The notes beneath the pieces are model-generated. The model was not told the origin of the DNA. It made no database searches and saw nothing but the letters and a program-made list of their open reading frames with translations. From positions 62,001 to 126,000 of the forward strand of contig NZ_JAAQOM010000018.1 of the NCBI RefSeq assembly GCF_011682055.1: a stretch of 64,000 nucleotides of DNA. The letters run 5' to 3'. The position numbers and the translations under genes are program-made. Origin of the DNA: Telluria antibiotica. Its GTDB lineage: Bacteria > Pseudomonadota > Gammaproteobacteria > Burkholderiales > Burkholderiaceae_D. Shown in pieces: positions 43,957 through 53,144 of the stretch (position 1 is the stretch's first letter; each line of letters begins with the position of its first letter).

Positions 43957-44157
43957 TGGTGCTGGCGCGCCGGCCATGATTCTTTGGAGCGAATTTCACA
44001 TCAAGCCAATCAACCCGCACCGAGGACTCATCGCAATGATCAGGATTAACCGTCACCTTCGTAGTCATGCCAGCGCTGCCCATCCGGCCAGGACAGGCAT
44101 ACCCGCCCGTCTCAGCTCGACATCCGTGTTGCCCGGCTTTTTTAATTGAGGGTCATG

Positions 44158-45462
44158 ATGACAAGGAACGCAAACCGGGCCGTACCATTGCCGCTCGTGC
44201 CCGACAAGCAGACGGACACGCGCGGATGGTCGAAAGCCACCATCCTGGTGCTTGCCGCGCTGACGGTCATCAGCTTCTTCAACTACACGGACCGTGTCGC
44301 CGTCGCGGTTCTCATCGAGCCAATCAAGAAGACGCTGCAGTTTTCCGACACGCAGGCAGGCCTGATCACAGGCCTGGCCTTCGCTCTGTTCTATGCGGTA
44401 CTGGGCGTGCCGATCGGACGCCTGGCCGACAGCAGCAACAAAGTGAAGCTGCTGATCATCTGCTTCCTGTTGTGGAGCACCGCGACCGCGCTGTCCGGTA
44501 TGGCCACCTCCTTCCTCGGGCTGTTCATGGCACGCCTGCTGGTGGGCGTCGGCGAGGCGGGGTGCTTACCCGCGAGCTTCGCCATCATCAGCGAACGGTT
44601 CACACCGCGGCAGCGCCCGTTGGTGATCAGTATCTTCCACGCCGGCGGACGCCTTGGCACGGCCCTCGGCATGGCCGGAGCGGGTATTGCCGGACAAGTC
44701 TACGGATGGCGCACGACGCTCATGGCGGTGGGTATCATCGGTATCCCGGTCGCGCTTCTGGTCGCCGTCGCACTGCGTGGGGAAGGCGCGCGGCAGAAGC
44801 AACAGGCGGCGAAGGCACCCGGCGTCAAATTGGCAAAGGTCCTGGAAGTGCCCGGTGTCGGCTATCTCGTCACCGCAATCTCGTTAAGTTCTTTCGCGAC
44901 CTATGGCATCACCCAGTGGCTGCCTGCGTTCCTGGTCCGCAATCATGGCGCGACACTCGGCGCCGCCGGCGTGTGGAGCGGCGCGACGACTGGCGTGGGC
45001 GGGATTCTGGGCACGCTTGCCGGAGGAATGGGAGCCGCATACCTGATCCGTCGAAATCGGAACTGGGACCTCTGGCTCCCGGCCGCGGTATATGGCCTTG
45101 CGGCGCCGCTGTTTCTCATCTCTCTGTTCAGCCCGACGCTCGTTGCGGCGTCCGGCTTCTACTTCGCCGCAACGCTGCTGGCCACATCGGGGGGCGGAGT
45201 CGTCCTGGCCGCGTTCCAGCGCTTCACAGTGCCCGCGCACCGGGCAACCGCCAACGGATTCATGCTGATGGTCTCCGCAGTCGCGGGCGTCGGCCTGGGT
45301 CCGCTGGCGGTCGGTGTCGCCAGCGACCAGTTGAAAGGAGTGCTTGGGGCCGAGTCCCTGCGCTGGGCTCTCGCGGTATGCGCCGTCACCTTCCTCGCAG
45401 CCAGCTGCTTCTATCTTCGGGCCGCGCACCGCGCCACGGGCGACATGGCGGCATCCGACTGA
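44158..45462 (+). CDS. MFS organic-anion transporter
   Basis: About 434 residues and 12 hydrophobic segments. NYTDRVAVAVLIEPIKKTLQ in helix 1 and GVPIGRLADSSNKVK in the 2-3 loop resemble the Spinster-like/ACS type of MFS permeases, which carry organic acids. GAGGG lies 5 nt before ATG 44158; an in-frame ATG one codon earlier is also possible. It starts a two-gene operon with the HpcH/HpaI aldolase and carries tandem-box element c. Probably the uptake system for the acid activated by the CoA-transferase (inference). Confidence 0.82.
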   Translation: MTRNANRAVPLPLVPDKQTDTRGWSKATILVLAALTVISFFNYTDRVAVAVLIEPIKKTLQFSDTQAGLITGLAFALFYAVLGVPIGRLADSSNKVKLLIICFLLWSTATALSGMATSFLGLFMARLLVGVGEAGCLPASFAIISERFTPRQRPLVISIFHAGGRLGTALGMAGAGIAGQVYGWRTTLMAVGIIGIPVALLVAVALRGEGARQKQQAAKAPGVKLAKVLEVPGVGYLVTAISLSSFATYGITQWLPAFLVRNHGATLGAAGVWSGATTGVGGILGTLAGGMGAAYLIRRNRNWDLWLPAAVYGLAAPLFLISLFSPTLVAASGFYFAATLLATSGGGVVLAAFQRFTVPAHRATANGFMLMVSAVAGVGLGPLAVGVASDQLKGVLGAESLRWALAVCAVTFLAASCFYLRAAHRATGDMAASD

Positions 45463-45601
45463 CCAGGGCGGTGCGCCGCCGTGGTTCCCCTTCCGTCCTG
45501 CCGGACAAAGGCGCCGCCCGATCACTGGCAGCGCCTGCCGAAGACCCGCATCACGTCACCCAGCGGGTGTCCATTCACACAAAACATTTGACGCTCATGC
45601 T

Positions 45602-46384
45602 ATGACAACAAATCTCAAATCCCGCCTGGCCGCAAACGAAGTCCTCGTTGGCGCGGTCGTCAACATCCTTGATCCCATGCTGGTCGAAGTCATTGCCGGC
45701 GCCGGCGCCGACTTCCTTTTCATGGACTTTGAACATGGCTTGAAGGACTATTCCGCGGTGGCGAATGCGCTCGTCGCCGCGGAACTGTGCGACGTCCCTG
45801 CCCTAGTCCGCATCGGCGAGAAATCGGAAAACCTCGTCGCGCGAATGCTGGATGCCGGTGCGGCAGGACTCTTGTTTTCGCACGTCAGTACTGCAGAAGA
45901 GGCCCAACAACTTGTTTCCTGGTGCAGATACAAACCGCTCGGGACGCGAGGCTCCGGCGTCACCCGGGGGTTCCTGCGCCATTACGGCAACGAATTCGAC
46001 CGGCGCCAGCAGGCCAGCAGGGACGTCGCCTGCATCATGATTGTCGAGGATATGGTCGGGGTGGGAAACCTCGAGGCGATACTCGCGGTGGACGGCGTGA
46101 CTGGGATTGCGATAGGGCCGGGGGACCTCTCGATGGAACTCGGCGTGGATCGCTGGGATCATCCGAAAGTGCTGGAGCTCCTGCAGCACATGGCCACGAC
46201 CGTCCGCAGTTTTCCCGGGATGGGACTCCTGCGACTGTGCGTGGACCCGGCGGAGGCGCCGGCGCAGATTGAATCAGGCACGAACATGATTTTGATTACA
46301 CATGATGTCCATCTGATCAAGAATATGTATAAGTCGCTCTTCACGGGTTATCACACCGCCGTCGAAAAAACGAATAAAAGATAA
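45602..46384 (+). CDS. HpcH/HpaI-family class II aldolase
   Basis: 260 residues of the metal-dependent pyruvate-aldolase fold: DFLFMDFEHGLKD (general-base His), ALVRIGE (substrate Arg), VEDMVGVGNLEAI (metal Glu) and AIGPGDLSMELG (metal Asp). Cleaves or forms a 2-oxo-4-hydroxy acid to pyruvate (or oxaloacetate) plus an aldehyde. The motifs fit HpaI-type aldolases rather than CitE/citramalyl-CoA lyases. The start has no good ribosome-binding site. It follows the MFS gene by 139 bp. Confidence 0.85.
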   Translation: MTTNLKSRLAANEVLVGAVVNILDPMLVEVIAGAGADFLFMDFEHGLKDYSAVANALVAAELCDVPALVRIGEKSENLVARMLDAGAAGLLFSHVSTAEEAQQLVSWCRYKPLGTRGSGVTRGFLRHYGNEFDRRQQASRDVACIMIVEDMVGVGNLEAILAVDGVTGIAIGPGDLSMELGVDRWDHPKVLELLQHMATTVRSFPGMGLLRLCVDPAEAPAQIESGTNMILITHDVHLIKNMYKSLFTGYHTAVEKTNKR

Positions 46385-46409
46385 TACGGCGTCGCCGTGA
46401 GTCCGGTCA

Positions 46410-46438
46410 CAGGGAACGTCCGCCTACACAGTTCCCTG
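46410..46438. terminator. Hairpin between convergent aldolase and tannase 2
   Basis: 8-bp arms CAGGGAAC/GTTCCCTG with a 13-nt loop, preceded by the palindrome ACGGCG-T-CGCCGT (46386-46398). It sits in the 76-bp gap between two convergent genes. No T-run; likely a bidirectional transcript end. Confidence 0.5.
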
Positions 46439-46460
46439 CAACAGGCGCGTCGCGACATCG

Positions 46461-48113
46461 TCAGTTCAGATAACGCGCCGCCGGCACTTGCCTGCTTCCT
46501 TGTTCGTGCCGGGCACAGACAAAACTGTCATGCTTCGAGACCTCTCCTTGTCGATATTCCGGGAACGCGGGATAGGCGCAAACCGGCCGCTCTTCTGCCC
46601 GCGCATCGCTGCCTCCGGCTTTTCGAGCGATGATCTGCTCGGGCGCCACACCGCCTTCCGTCCACGCGACGAGCGCCATCAGGGCGTCGCCCTCGGTACG
46701 CGGAGGAACGCTTGAGCTGAACGGCTGCCCGATGTCGGTTGCGCCGGGACCACCAACGCAGTGCCCCATTCCGGGAATGAGAAACAGCCGTGCAAAGTCC
46801 CGACCGCCAGCGACTGCGCTGGTGGAGAGGACGCGATCGTAATATTGGACGACGTCCTGGAACGGTACGCCCGGGTCGGCAAGTCCCGAATACAGCATCA
46901 GCTTGCCGCCATGCAGAGCAAAATTGTTCAGGTCGCTATCATTCGCGTTCAGCGACGATGCCAGGCGCGCGTCGACCCGATCCATGTCACGGTCGAAATC
47001 GAACCCGTCAGGAGAAAACGCATCACCGAGTCCCCAGCGCATCACGAACAAACGCGACACTAGACTGCGGTCGCTGAACCGTGCGGGTCCGAGCGGCAAC
47101 TCTTCGCTGCCCGGCGTGAGGCCTGGATAGATGCGCTCGCCGGTATTTGGATTGACGGGTCCAGCGTACAGCCGGCGTAGCGCTGCCAGCTGGGGCTGGG
47201 TAATGCACTGGTCGGACACGGTATGGGCCTGACATTGCGGAAGCGCCGCAGGATCGAAGTTACAACGACGCGGATCGGTGAGGAATTGGTCGCCGGGCGC
47301 GCCTCCGTCCTTGCCCGCACAAGCAGTGAGCACAGCGTGCGACACCATCGACCATTGCGCAGCCGACAGCCTGCTCTCGGGCGTCGCATTCATGGCTTGG
47401 TAATTCCACAGGAAATAGCTGGAACTGTGTGTCCGGTTGTTGCCCGGGGCGCCGGCCAGGATGCCGTCGTAATCGTCCGGGTACCGCTGCGCCGTCACGA
47501 GGGCCTGTTGTCCGCCAGTAGAGCATCCCTCGAAATACGACCGGAACGCAGTGACCTCATAGTACTTGCGCACCAGTGCTTTCGCGACCCGCGTCATCTC
47601 GTGTGTTGCGCGATGCCCGAAGTCGCGCCATCGCTCCGGGTAACCGTCCGCCAGCGCGATATCCGGCGCCACTCCCATGTCCGTGTTGGCGACCGCGAAC
47701 CCACGCTTCAGCCCTTCGATCATGCCCATGCCGTAGGCGATCGAACCCGCACCGCCGCCGTTGCCGGTGCCAAGGAAGCGGCCGTTCCAGCCCTTCAGCG
47801 GCAACCAGATTTCGATGCCGATATCCGATTCCGGCGTCGGCGCGGCCCGGGCCTGCACCCTGCAAAACCCGGGCAATGTCGCCGCCCTCTGCCTTACGTC
47901 GCCACCGGCTCCGGTCCCGGTCGGCACAAATCGACCAGCCGCAACTGCGTTGGCTGACACGATGCGCGCCCCGGCCACGACGACAGCACCAAGGGCCTCA
48001 CAAGCGTCGATGGCCGCATCGTTCGCGTGCGCCGTGGATTGTGCGACCAGGCCAAGGACAAGTCCGGCCGATGCCGCAGCCGCGACTTTGACCGCATTCT
48101 TACGAATCCGCAT
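46461..48113 (-). CDS. Tannase/feruloyl-esterase family protein 2
   Basis: 550 residues with a signal peptide (to about 30, QSTAHAND). Complete CS-D-HC motif: GCSTGG (C197, S198), Asp in LADPGVPFQD, and PGMGHC (about 462). Calcium-site and lid-domain residues cannot be assigned by eye. GGGGAG precedes ATG 48113. It is 102 bp from TBDR 4 on the same strand; the two form an operon. Expected to hydrolyse hydroxycinnamate, gallate or similar aryl esters taken up by TBDR 4. Confidence 0.88.
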   Translation of the reverse strand: MRIRKNAVKVAAAASAGLVLGLVAQSTAHANDAAIDACEALGAVVVAGARIVSANAVAAGRFVPTGTGAGGDVRQRAATLPGFCRVQARAAPTPESDIGIEIWLPLKGWNGRFLGTGNGGGAGSIAYGMGMIEGLKRGFAVANTDMGVAPDIALADGYPERWRDFGHRATHEMTRVAKALVRKYYEVTAFRSYFEGCSTGGQQALVTAQRYPDDYDGILAGAPGNNRTHSSSYFLWNYQAMNATPESRLSAAQWSMVSHAVLTACAGKDGGAPGDQFLTDPRRCNFDPAALPQCQAHTVSDQCITQPQLAALRRLYAGPVNPNTGERIYPGLTPGSEELPLGPARFSDRSLVSRLFVMRWGLGDAFSPDGFDFDRDMDRVDARLASSLNANDSDLNNFALHGGKLMLYSGLADPGVPFQDVVQYYDRVLSTSAVAGGRDFARLFLIPGMGHCVGGPGATDIGQPFSSSVPPRTEGDALMALVAWTEGGVAPEQIIARKAGGSDARAEERPVCAYPAFPEYRQGEVSKHDSFVCARHEQGSRQVPAARYLN

Positions 48114-48215
48114 ACACTCCCCTTCTTCAGATGGACCGGTGCCGACGGCGAACCGGTCTTGCCACAACCCCTTCCCGGATACCGGCGTCTCGCCGGAACC
48201 GGTCCGGGATGGCGT

Positions 48216-51017
48216 TCACATCGAGAACCGGACCCCCAGTTTGAAATAAGGTCCGATGCGGTCATAGCTGCCGGCCTGCGTCGGGAAAGCCATTGGCGGT
48301 TTCTTGTTGAGAATATTGTCAGCTCTCACATAGACGGTCCACTCGCCTTCGCCACGTTTGATCCGTTGCTCGATCCCCGCCCCCAGGTACCAGACGCCAG
48401 GCAGACTATTGTTCTGAATTAAAGACGCGCTGGCGATACTGTATTTGGCCGGCCCCAGGCCGCTGGCATTGGCGCTGACCGTCGTGTCCCCGTTGCGATA
48501 GCGGGCGCCGATATCCCAGCCCAGCTTGGGAATGTTGTACGACAGGACGTCGCCCGCGTAATTCACCTTGCCGGTCCCAAGGTCGACGGCGTACTCCCTC
48601 ACGAAGTTCGCCAGCCCGCGGACCTCGAGCTTGCCGGCCGCGCCAAGGTCGAATCGGTACGAGCTTTCGAGGTCGAGGCCGTTCGTGGTGATCGTTGCAA
48701 GGTTGGCATACGGGGCGACGATCGACGTGATGGCGCCGCCTGTATCGCGCGTGATGAATCCGCAGATAGACGCGTTCCCGGCCTGGCACTGGTCCACCGT
48801 TTGCTGGGCCGTGAGCGTCTGGATCGCTTTCGTCAGGTTGATGGCGTAGTAGTCCAGCGACAAGTTGAATTTTGGAAGAAAGGCAGGTTGCAGGACGATG
48901 CCGGCCGACGACGTGATCGCGACCTCCGCTTGCAGTGACGGATTACCGCTGGAGAACGCGGCGGCATTCACCTGCGTCTTCGTGCGCGGATCGATGACCG
49001 TCGTTCCTGCGCCAGCACTGATGAGTCGCGAGTTCAGTTCGAGGATGTTCGGTGCGCGAATGTCGCGCGACCGGACCGCACGGAAGCGAACGCTCGAGTT
49101 CGGTTCGTACGTACCGCCGAATTTCCAGGTCGTCGCATCGCCGGACGTGCTGTAATTGGTCTTGCGGACTGCGCCGTTCACCTCGAGGGACTTCATCATC
49201 GGCAGTCCTGCGCCGAGCGGAACAACGGTCTCGAGAAACGCTTCCCGGACTTGCATCTTCCCGCTCAGCGGTTGCTGGTTGTTGTAGGCAAAACCGCGCG
49301 CGGCCTGGATCGCGTCGACGGTCTGGTCTTCCTTCGTCGACCGATATTCGGCGCCGGCAGCCACGGACACCGCGCCAGCCCAGGTTGAAAACGGCTCTCC
49401 GGATACGCGTCCGCCCGCGTTGAACTCATTCAAATGGAGGTAAGTCAGTCCGGTACCATAGGCATATGCCTTGGCGGCCAGGTTCGGCGCCCCTTCGCCG
49501 AACAGATTGATCGGCACACATCCATTGCCTGGATTCGACAAGGTGGAGCGGCACACGATCTGGCCGTTGGCAGGATTGACGACCGCATCGACCGCCCTGT
49601 TGAAGTTTGCCGGGATGTCCGCGTTGTCGTAGCGCCAGTTATAGTTGCTCTCGCCGTAGGCGGTGTATGCGGTTGCTTTCCAGCTGCCGGCAAGGCTCAT
49701 GTCGACACCCAGGCTGCCTCGATACACGTTCGAGAAACGCGTAAATTCACTGCTCCCGAACTCCGCCGAAAAACGACCGAGCGGGAACGATTTGACGCCG
49801 GCGGCGTCCATTTGCGTCGCTACGCCAGCAGGAAGATATGCATTATCGCGCTGGATGTTGAATGCGCCGAGGAGGACCGTGGCGGGCGGCACCGAATGGA
49901 AATTCGTCTTGCTTTCGCCGTAGAGGAAATCCCCGTGCACTTTCACGTCCGGCGATACGTCGAACGACAGGTTCGCGTAACCTGAATACCGCTTCTGCGG
50001 TGCAGTCAGGTCTGCGACCCGTTGAAAGAAGGCCAGATCGTTCCGTTGGCGCGGGCAAACGACGTTGACGCCGACGACAGGCCCGCACGGTTGATACGGC
50101 GCTGTCGCGCCGCCTGGAAGAAACTGGGTATTCGCGAGGGGGCCACCGGTGATCAGGCCGCCGAACGTCATGTTGTTGTAGTACACATAAGGCGCGACGA
50201 CGAGCGGTTTTTGCCCGTTCGTTGGCGTGTAGTTCGAATTGGGAACCGTGCCCACCGCGTAATACAGGTCGTTCCTGCTGGAGACAGGGACCGCTTCCGA
50301 CTTGTAGCCCTCGATACCCAGGACAAGGTGGGCTCGGTCGCCGAGGTCGCCACCCCATGCCAGGCCGGCTTTCTGCGTCCCGCCATCGGAGTGGGAAGAA
50401 ATACCGGCTTCCACGTTTGTTTTCAAACCATTCAGCCTGGTGTCCAGCACGATGTTGGCGACGCCTGCGACGGCATCCGAACCGTACGCGGCCGATGCGC
50501 CGCCCGTCACGATGTCGATACGTTTCACGAGCAATTGCGGCAGCACGGCGATGTCGACCGTCCCGATGTTCGTCGTCGGCGTCATGCGCTCGCCGTTAAC
50601 CAGGACCAAGGTACGATTCGCTCCCAGCCCGCGCAGGTTGAGGAAGCTGCCGCCGCCTGTACCACCGATGGCCTGGCCGCCGGTCATTGGCGTCGCCGTG
50701 TTACGCGCCGCAGGCAGCAGCGAAATCGCTTCGATCAGTACCGATGGCGCGCGATCGACGAGGAATTCTTCACCGACCACCGTCAGGGGCGTGGGCGCCG
50801 TATAGCCTGCGCGCGTCACTCGAGTGCCCGTCACGACGATCGAGGGCGTGGCATCACCGGCAGGGCTGTCCGCGACCGGTCCCGGCTTGGCCTGCCCGGG
50901 CACTTCCTGCGCGAATACCCCCGCACTGACCAGGCTGGCGAGCAGAATCGCAGAGCGGTGTCTGAATACGTTCGGCGCAGGCTGTGCGACCTTGATGTTG
51001 CCGGACGTTGTTCTCAT
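48216..51017 (-). CDS. TonB-dependent outer-membrane receptor 4
   Basis: 933 residues, larger than TBDR 1-3 and of a different subfamily. N-terminal signal (LLASLVSAGVFAQ), TonB box-like SIVVTGTRV, a plug with LNLRGLGANRTLVLVNGERM and YGSDAVAGVANI, and a long barrel. The plug type is common in xanthomonad/caulobacter-like receptors for plant oligosaccharides and aromatics. GAGGAGA precedes the ATG. No tandem-box element was found upstream. Operon with tannase 2. Confidence 0.9.
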   Translation of the reverse strand: MRTTSGNIKVAQPAPNVFRHRSAILLASLVSAGVFAQEVPGQAKPGPVADSPAGDATPSIVVTGTRVTRAGYTAPTPLTVVGEEFLVDRAPSVLIEAISLLPAARNTATPMTGGQAIGGTGGGSFLNLRGLGANRTLVLVNGERMTPTTNIGTVDIAVLPQLLVKRIDIVTGGASAAYGSDAVAGVANIVLDTRLNGLKTNVEAGISSHSDGGTQKAGLAWGGDLGDRAHLVLGIEGYKSEAVPVSSRNDLYYAVGTVPNSNYTPTNGQKPLVVAPYVYYNNMTFGGLITGGPLANTQFLPGGATAPYQPCGPVVGVNVVCPRQRNDLAFFQRVADLTAPQKRYSGYANLSFDVSPDVKVHGDFLYGESKTNFHSVPPATVLLGAFNIQRDNAYLPAGVATQMDAAGVKSFPLGRFSAEFGSSEFTRFSNVYRGSLGVDMSLAGSWKATAYTAYGESNYNWRYDNADIPANFNRAVDAVVNPANGQIVCRSTLSNPGNGCVPINLFGEGAPNLAAKAYAYGTGLTYLHLNEFNAGGRVSGEPFSTWAGAVSVAAGAEYRSTKEDQTVDAIQAARGFAYNNQQPLSGKMQVREAFLETVVPLGAGLPMMKSLEVNGAVRKTNYSTSGDATTWKFGGTYEPNSSVRFRAVRSRDIRAPNILELNSRLISAGAGTTVIDPRTKTQVNAAAFSSGNPSLQAEVAITSSAGIVLQPAFLPKFNLSLDYYAINLTKAIQTLTAQQTVDQCQAGNASICGFITRDTGGAITSIVAPYANLATITTNGLDLESSYRFDLGAAGKLEVRGLANFVREYAVDLGTGKVNYAGDVLSYNIPKLGWDIGARYRNGDTTVSANASGLGPAKYSIASASLIQNNSLPGVWYLGAGIEQRIKRGEGEWTVYVRADNILNKKPPMAFPTQAGSYDRIGPYFKLGVRFSM

Positions 51018-51170
51018 TTTGTTGATCTCCTCTGCGAATCCCGCCAGGACTGGCCTGATTCAATTGGCTGCAGGCGTTTAACTACGCCTTACGTTTGTAT
51101 GGATGGTGGAGCCGCGGCACCATGGGCTCGCGCGCTGCGCCGGGGCGCAGCAACTGCCCACACGCCGGTT

Positions 51171-51608
51171 TCATGACGCCGGCGACGCAGCGTCAGGTGT
51201 TTTGGCCGTGCCGAAGAGCGCCGCCACCAGCGGGTCACGGCGCGCGGCACTTCCCGTCTCGCCGCCGGCGGGGTCGACGCTGCGCCAACGCCTGTCGACC
51301 TGTGCGCAGTCCTTGCGCCGCAGGCCGGTCGTGGGGGCCGGTTCGGTGAGGCCGTCGAGGAAGTGTCGTACCGCTGCCGGATCCGCACACAGCGTATAGA
51401 CGTTGCGGTCACAGGCATCGCTGTCGTGCCGGGCCTTGCGCAACGCAACCAGGCCGGCCCCACGCAACTCGGCGAGGTAATAGCGCGATGCCGACGCCGA
51501 GCAGACGAGCAGCTTCGACACACCGGCACAGCCGATATCGCGCAGCGCAAGCTCATGGACCAAAGTGCGCAGGTTGATCCTCTTCCGTTCGCTCGAAGAA
51601 TTCGACAT
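51171..51608 (-). CDS. Small putative winged-helix DNA-binding protein
   Basis: 145 residues. The first half (LRTLVHELALRDIGCAGV, then SASASRYYLAELRGAGLVAL) reads like a winged helix-turn-helix in which a recognition helix is followed by a wing; the tail is Arg/Asp-rich and low in complexity. No named family recognised and no good ribosome-binding site. It lies between TBDR 4 and the VOC gene, all on the minus strand, and could be a local regulator of TBDR 4/tannase 2. An alternative start at 51650 exists. Confidence 0.5.
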   Translation of the reverse strand: MSNSSSERKRINLRTLVHELALRDIGCAGVSKLLVCSASASRYYLAELRGAGLVALRKARHDSDACDRNVYTLCADPAAVRHFLDGLTEPAPTTGLRRKDCAQVDRRWRSVDPAGGETGSAARRDPLVAALFGTAKTPDAASPAS

Positions 51609-51669
51609 GGGACTTTTCAGTACATGGGACGGCGGTGCGCGACTCGGCATGGCTGGCGCGCGACGATCG

Positions 51670-52089
51670 TTACATATTGGGTTGATGGACTTCGATGACG
51701 TTGCCGTCGGGGTCCTGAAGAAACACCTGGTACCAGCCGGCGATGGCCCACTTGCCGTAATCCGAGTACTTGATGCCGCGTTCGTCGCACCTGCGCATGA
51801 AGCCCTTGATGTCGTCCGTGCGGAAGCAAAAATGGCCGCGCGCCATGGGATTGATGATCTGGTTCAGCTTGAACCCCGTGTCGAGATCGCGCTCGGCCCA
51901 GTGGAATTCGATCGCACCGTCAGTCAGGAAATCGACGTCCCCGGAGTAGCCGTTCGAGTTGCGATCGAAGTTGACCCGGGTGTGCTCTTCGTCATGGATG
52001 GTGCCGAGATCGAACAGCGTCTTGTAGAACTGCGTCAGCCTGGGCAGGCTGTCGGTACACAGATTCATGTGGTGAAAATGGAATTTCAT
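51670..52089 (-). CDS. VOC-superfamily (glyoxalase/extradiol-dioxygenase-like) protein
   Basis: 139 residues, a single vicinal-oxygen-chelate unit: FHFHHMNLCTDSL with the first metal His, GHFCFRTDDIKGF with the second, and LQDPDGNVIEVHQ with the metal Glu. Similar small proteins serve as glyoxalases, epimerases (methylmalonyl-CoA type) or small dioxygenases. CAGGAGCT precedes the ATG. Tandem-box element d lies 169 bp upstream, tying it to the CoA-pathway regulon. Confidence 0.8.
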   Translation of the reverse strand: MKFHFHHMNLCTDSLPRLTQFYKTLFDLGTIHDEEHTRVNFDRNSNGYSGDVDFLTDGAIEFHWAERDLDTGFKLNQIINPMARGHFCFRTDDIKGFMRRCDERGIKYSDYGKWAIAGWYQVFLQDPDGNVIEVHQPNM

Positions 52090-52258
52090 GGCAGCTCCTG
52101 GAATGAAATGAGTGGTCCTGTACTTAAAAAATAGCGACGTGGTCGCTGGCGCCCGTCAAACGTCGACGCGTCGGCCACAAGCCGCCGGTGGTCCTGCGCA
52201 AGCGCATCGTTCGCGTCCTGGGCTCGACAACAACATCCTCGCGCCTAGCCCCGGTGAT

Positions 52259-52299
52259 GTCATGAAACAGTTGCGAAAAATTCCGAAGGGGGTCCGAAC
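52259..52299 (-). promoter_or_regulatory. Tandem-box element d, upstream of the VOC gene
   Basis: Full 41-bp element read leftward: TTCGGAC, CCCC, TTCGGAA, TTT, TTCGCAA, CTGT, TTCATGAC. GCTAGG begins 9 nt after the element. It lies between the stop of the MaoC-like gene and the start of the VOC gene. Confidence 0.78.
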
Positions 52300-52313
52300 C
52301 GCATGCGCCGTCG

Positions 52314-53144
52314 TCACCCTGCGTCGACTTTCATGTCGATGGCCAGGCGCCCCCGGTCGTCGAATGCCCGCACCCGCCAGGTCTCCCCTTCACGATGCGC
52401 GGCCAGCGTCATCGGGCGGCCGCAGAACAGCGGTGCGACATGGCGTGCCTGCAGCAGCGTTGGCGCGACGCACAGGTCCCTGCGCATGAATTCGGTCAGC
52501 AGCAAGGTCGCGAGGCCGCCGTTGACCACCAGGTCCGGATAGCCCTCCACGTCCCGCGCATAAGCCTTGTCGAGGTGGATCTTGTGCGAATTGAAGCCCA
52601 GCGCCGAAAACTGGAAGATCAGGGTCTCGTCGGGAACGACCGTCTGCGACCAGTCGTCCGATACCGTCACCGGCGCCGCGGCCTCGTCATCGATGGCGAC
52701 GCCTTCGCGTGCGGGCAGGAGGAGATACGTTTGCGTCTCCGAGATCGCCAGTTCGAGATCGGGCAGTGTGCGCATCTCGTGCAGGATCGTCGCGATCGCC
52801 ATCGGGCCGTTGTTGGTCGTCTTGGGCTTGACGCTCTGGATGCAACTCGTGCGGATGACTTCCGAACCGATTGCGATTCCCTTCAGGTAGGAGACGTTGC
52901 GTCCGCCCAGCACGAGGCGTGGCAGGCCCAGATCCGGCATCGGGACGCCGAGCCCCGGAAATCCGTCGCTGCGCAAGGCTGAACGGCGCGTATCGGCCCC
53001 CAGCAGCACGAAATGCCAGCCGCGCGGGAGTGGCGAACCTTCGACGATATCACCCGGATCCAGGTCCAACATGGCTGCCACGCGGCGCGCCACCGCCACA
53101 CTGCAGCTTTCCACACGACTTACCGTTTCGCTCAGATCAAACAT
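52314..53144 (-). CDS. MaoC-like/FAS1-like hydratase (mesaconyl-C4-CoA or itaconyl-CoA hydratase type)
   Basis: 276 residues with a double hot-dog layout. The N-terminal half has the FAS1-like dehydratase feel (PRGWHFVLLGADTRRS); the C-terminal half carries the hydratase motif FSALGFNSHKIHLDKAYA with the catalytic Asn/His, then EGYPDLVVNGGLATLLL. This N-H-H-D pattern is typical of mesaconyl-C4-CoA and itaconyl-CoA hydratases and of 3-hydroxyacyl-thioester dehydratase HTD2. Expected to hydrate or dehydrate an unsaturated acyl-CoA. Preceded by tandem-box element e, divergent from the winged-helix/TPR regulator. Confidence 0.82.
   Translation of the reverse strand: MFDLSETVSRVESCSVAVARRVAAMLDLDPGDIVEGSPLPRGWHFVLLGADTRRSALRSDGFPGLGVPMPDLGLPRLVLGGRNVSYLKGIAIGSEVIRTSCIQSVKPKTTNNGPMAIATILHEMRTLPDLELAISETQTYLLLPAREGVAIDDEAAAPVTVSDDWSQTVVPDETLIFQFSALGFNSHKIHLDKAYARDVEGYPDLVVNGGLATLLLTEFMRRDLCVAPTLLQARHVAPLFCGRPMTLAAHREGETWRVRAFDDRGRLAIDMKVDAG

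Larger units (their letters stand above)
43723..44157. other. 435-bp divergent control region with two tandem-box elements
   Basis: No gene. It separates the CoA-transferase operon (leftward) from the MFS-aldolase operon (rightward). Elements b and c point outward toward their genes, 81 bp apart, so one regulator could drive both directions. Confidence 0.7.

Noticed and set aside
45602..46384. Reading the aldolase as a CitE-type citramalyl-CoA lyase to complete an itaconate pathway
   Set aside because: Its motifs (DFLFMDFEHG, GPGDLS) fit HpaI-type aldolases, and the N-terminal CitE signature is absent.
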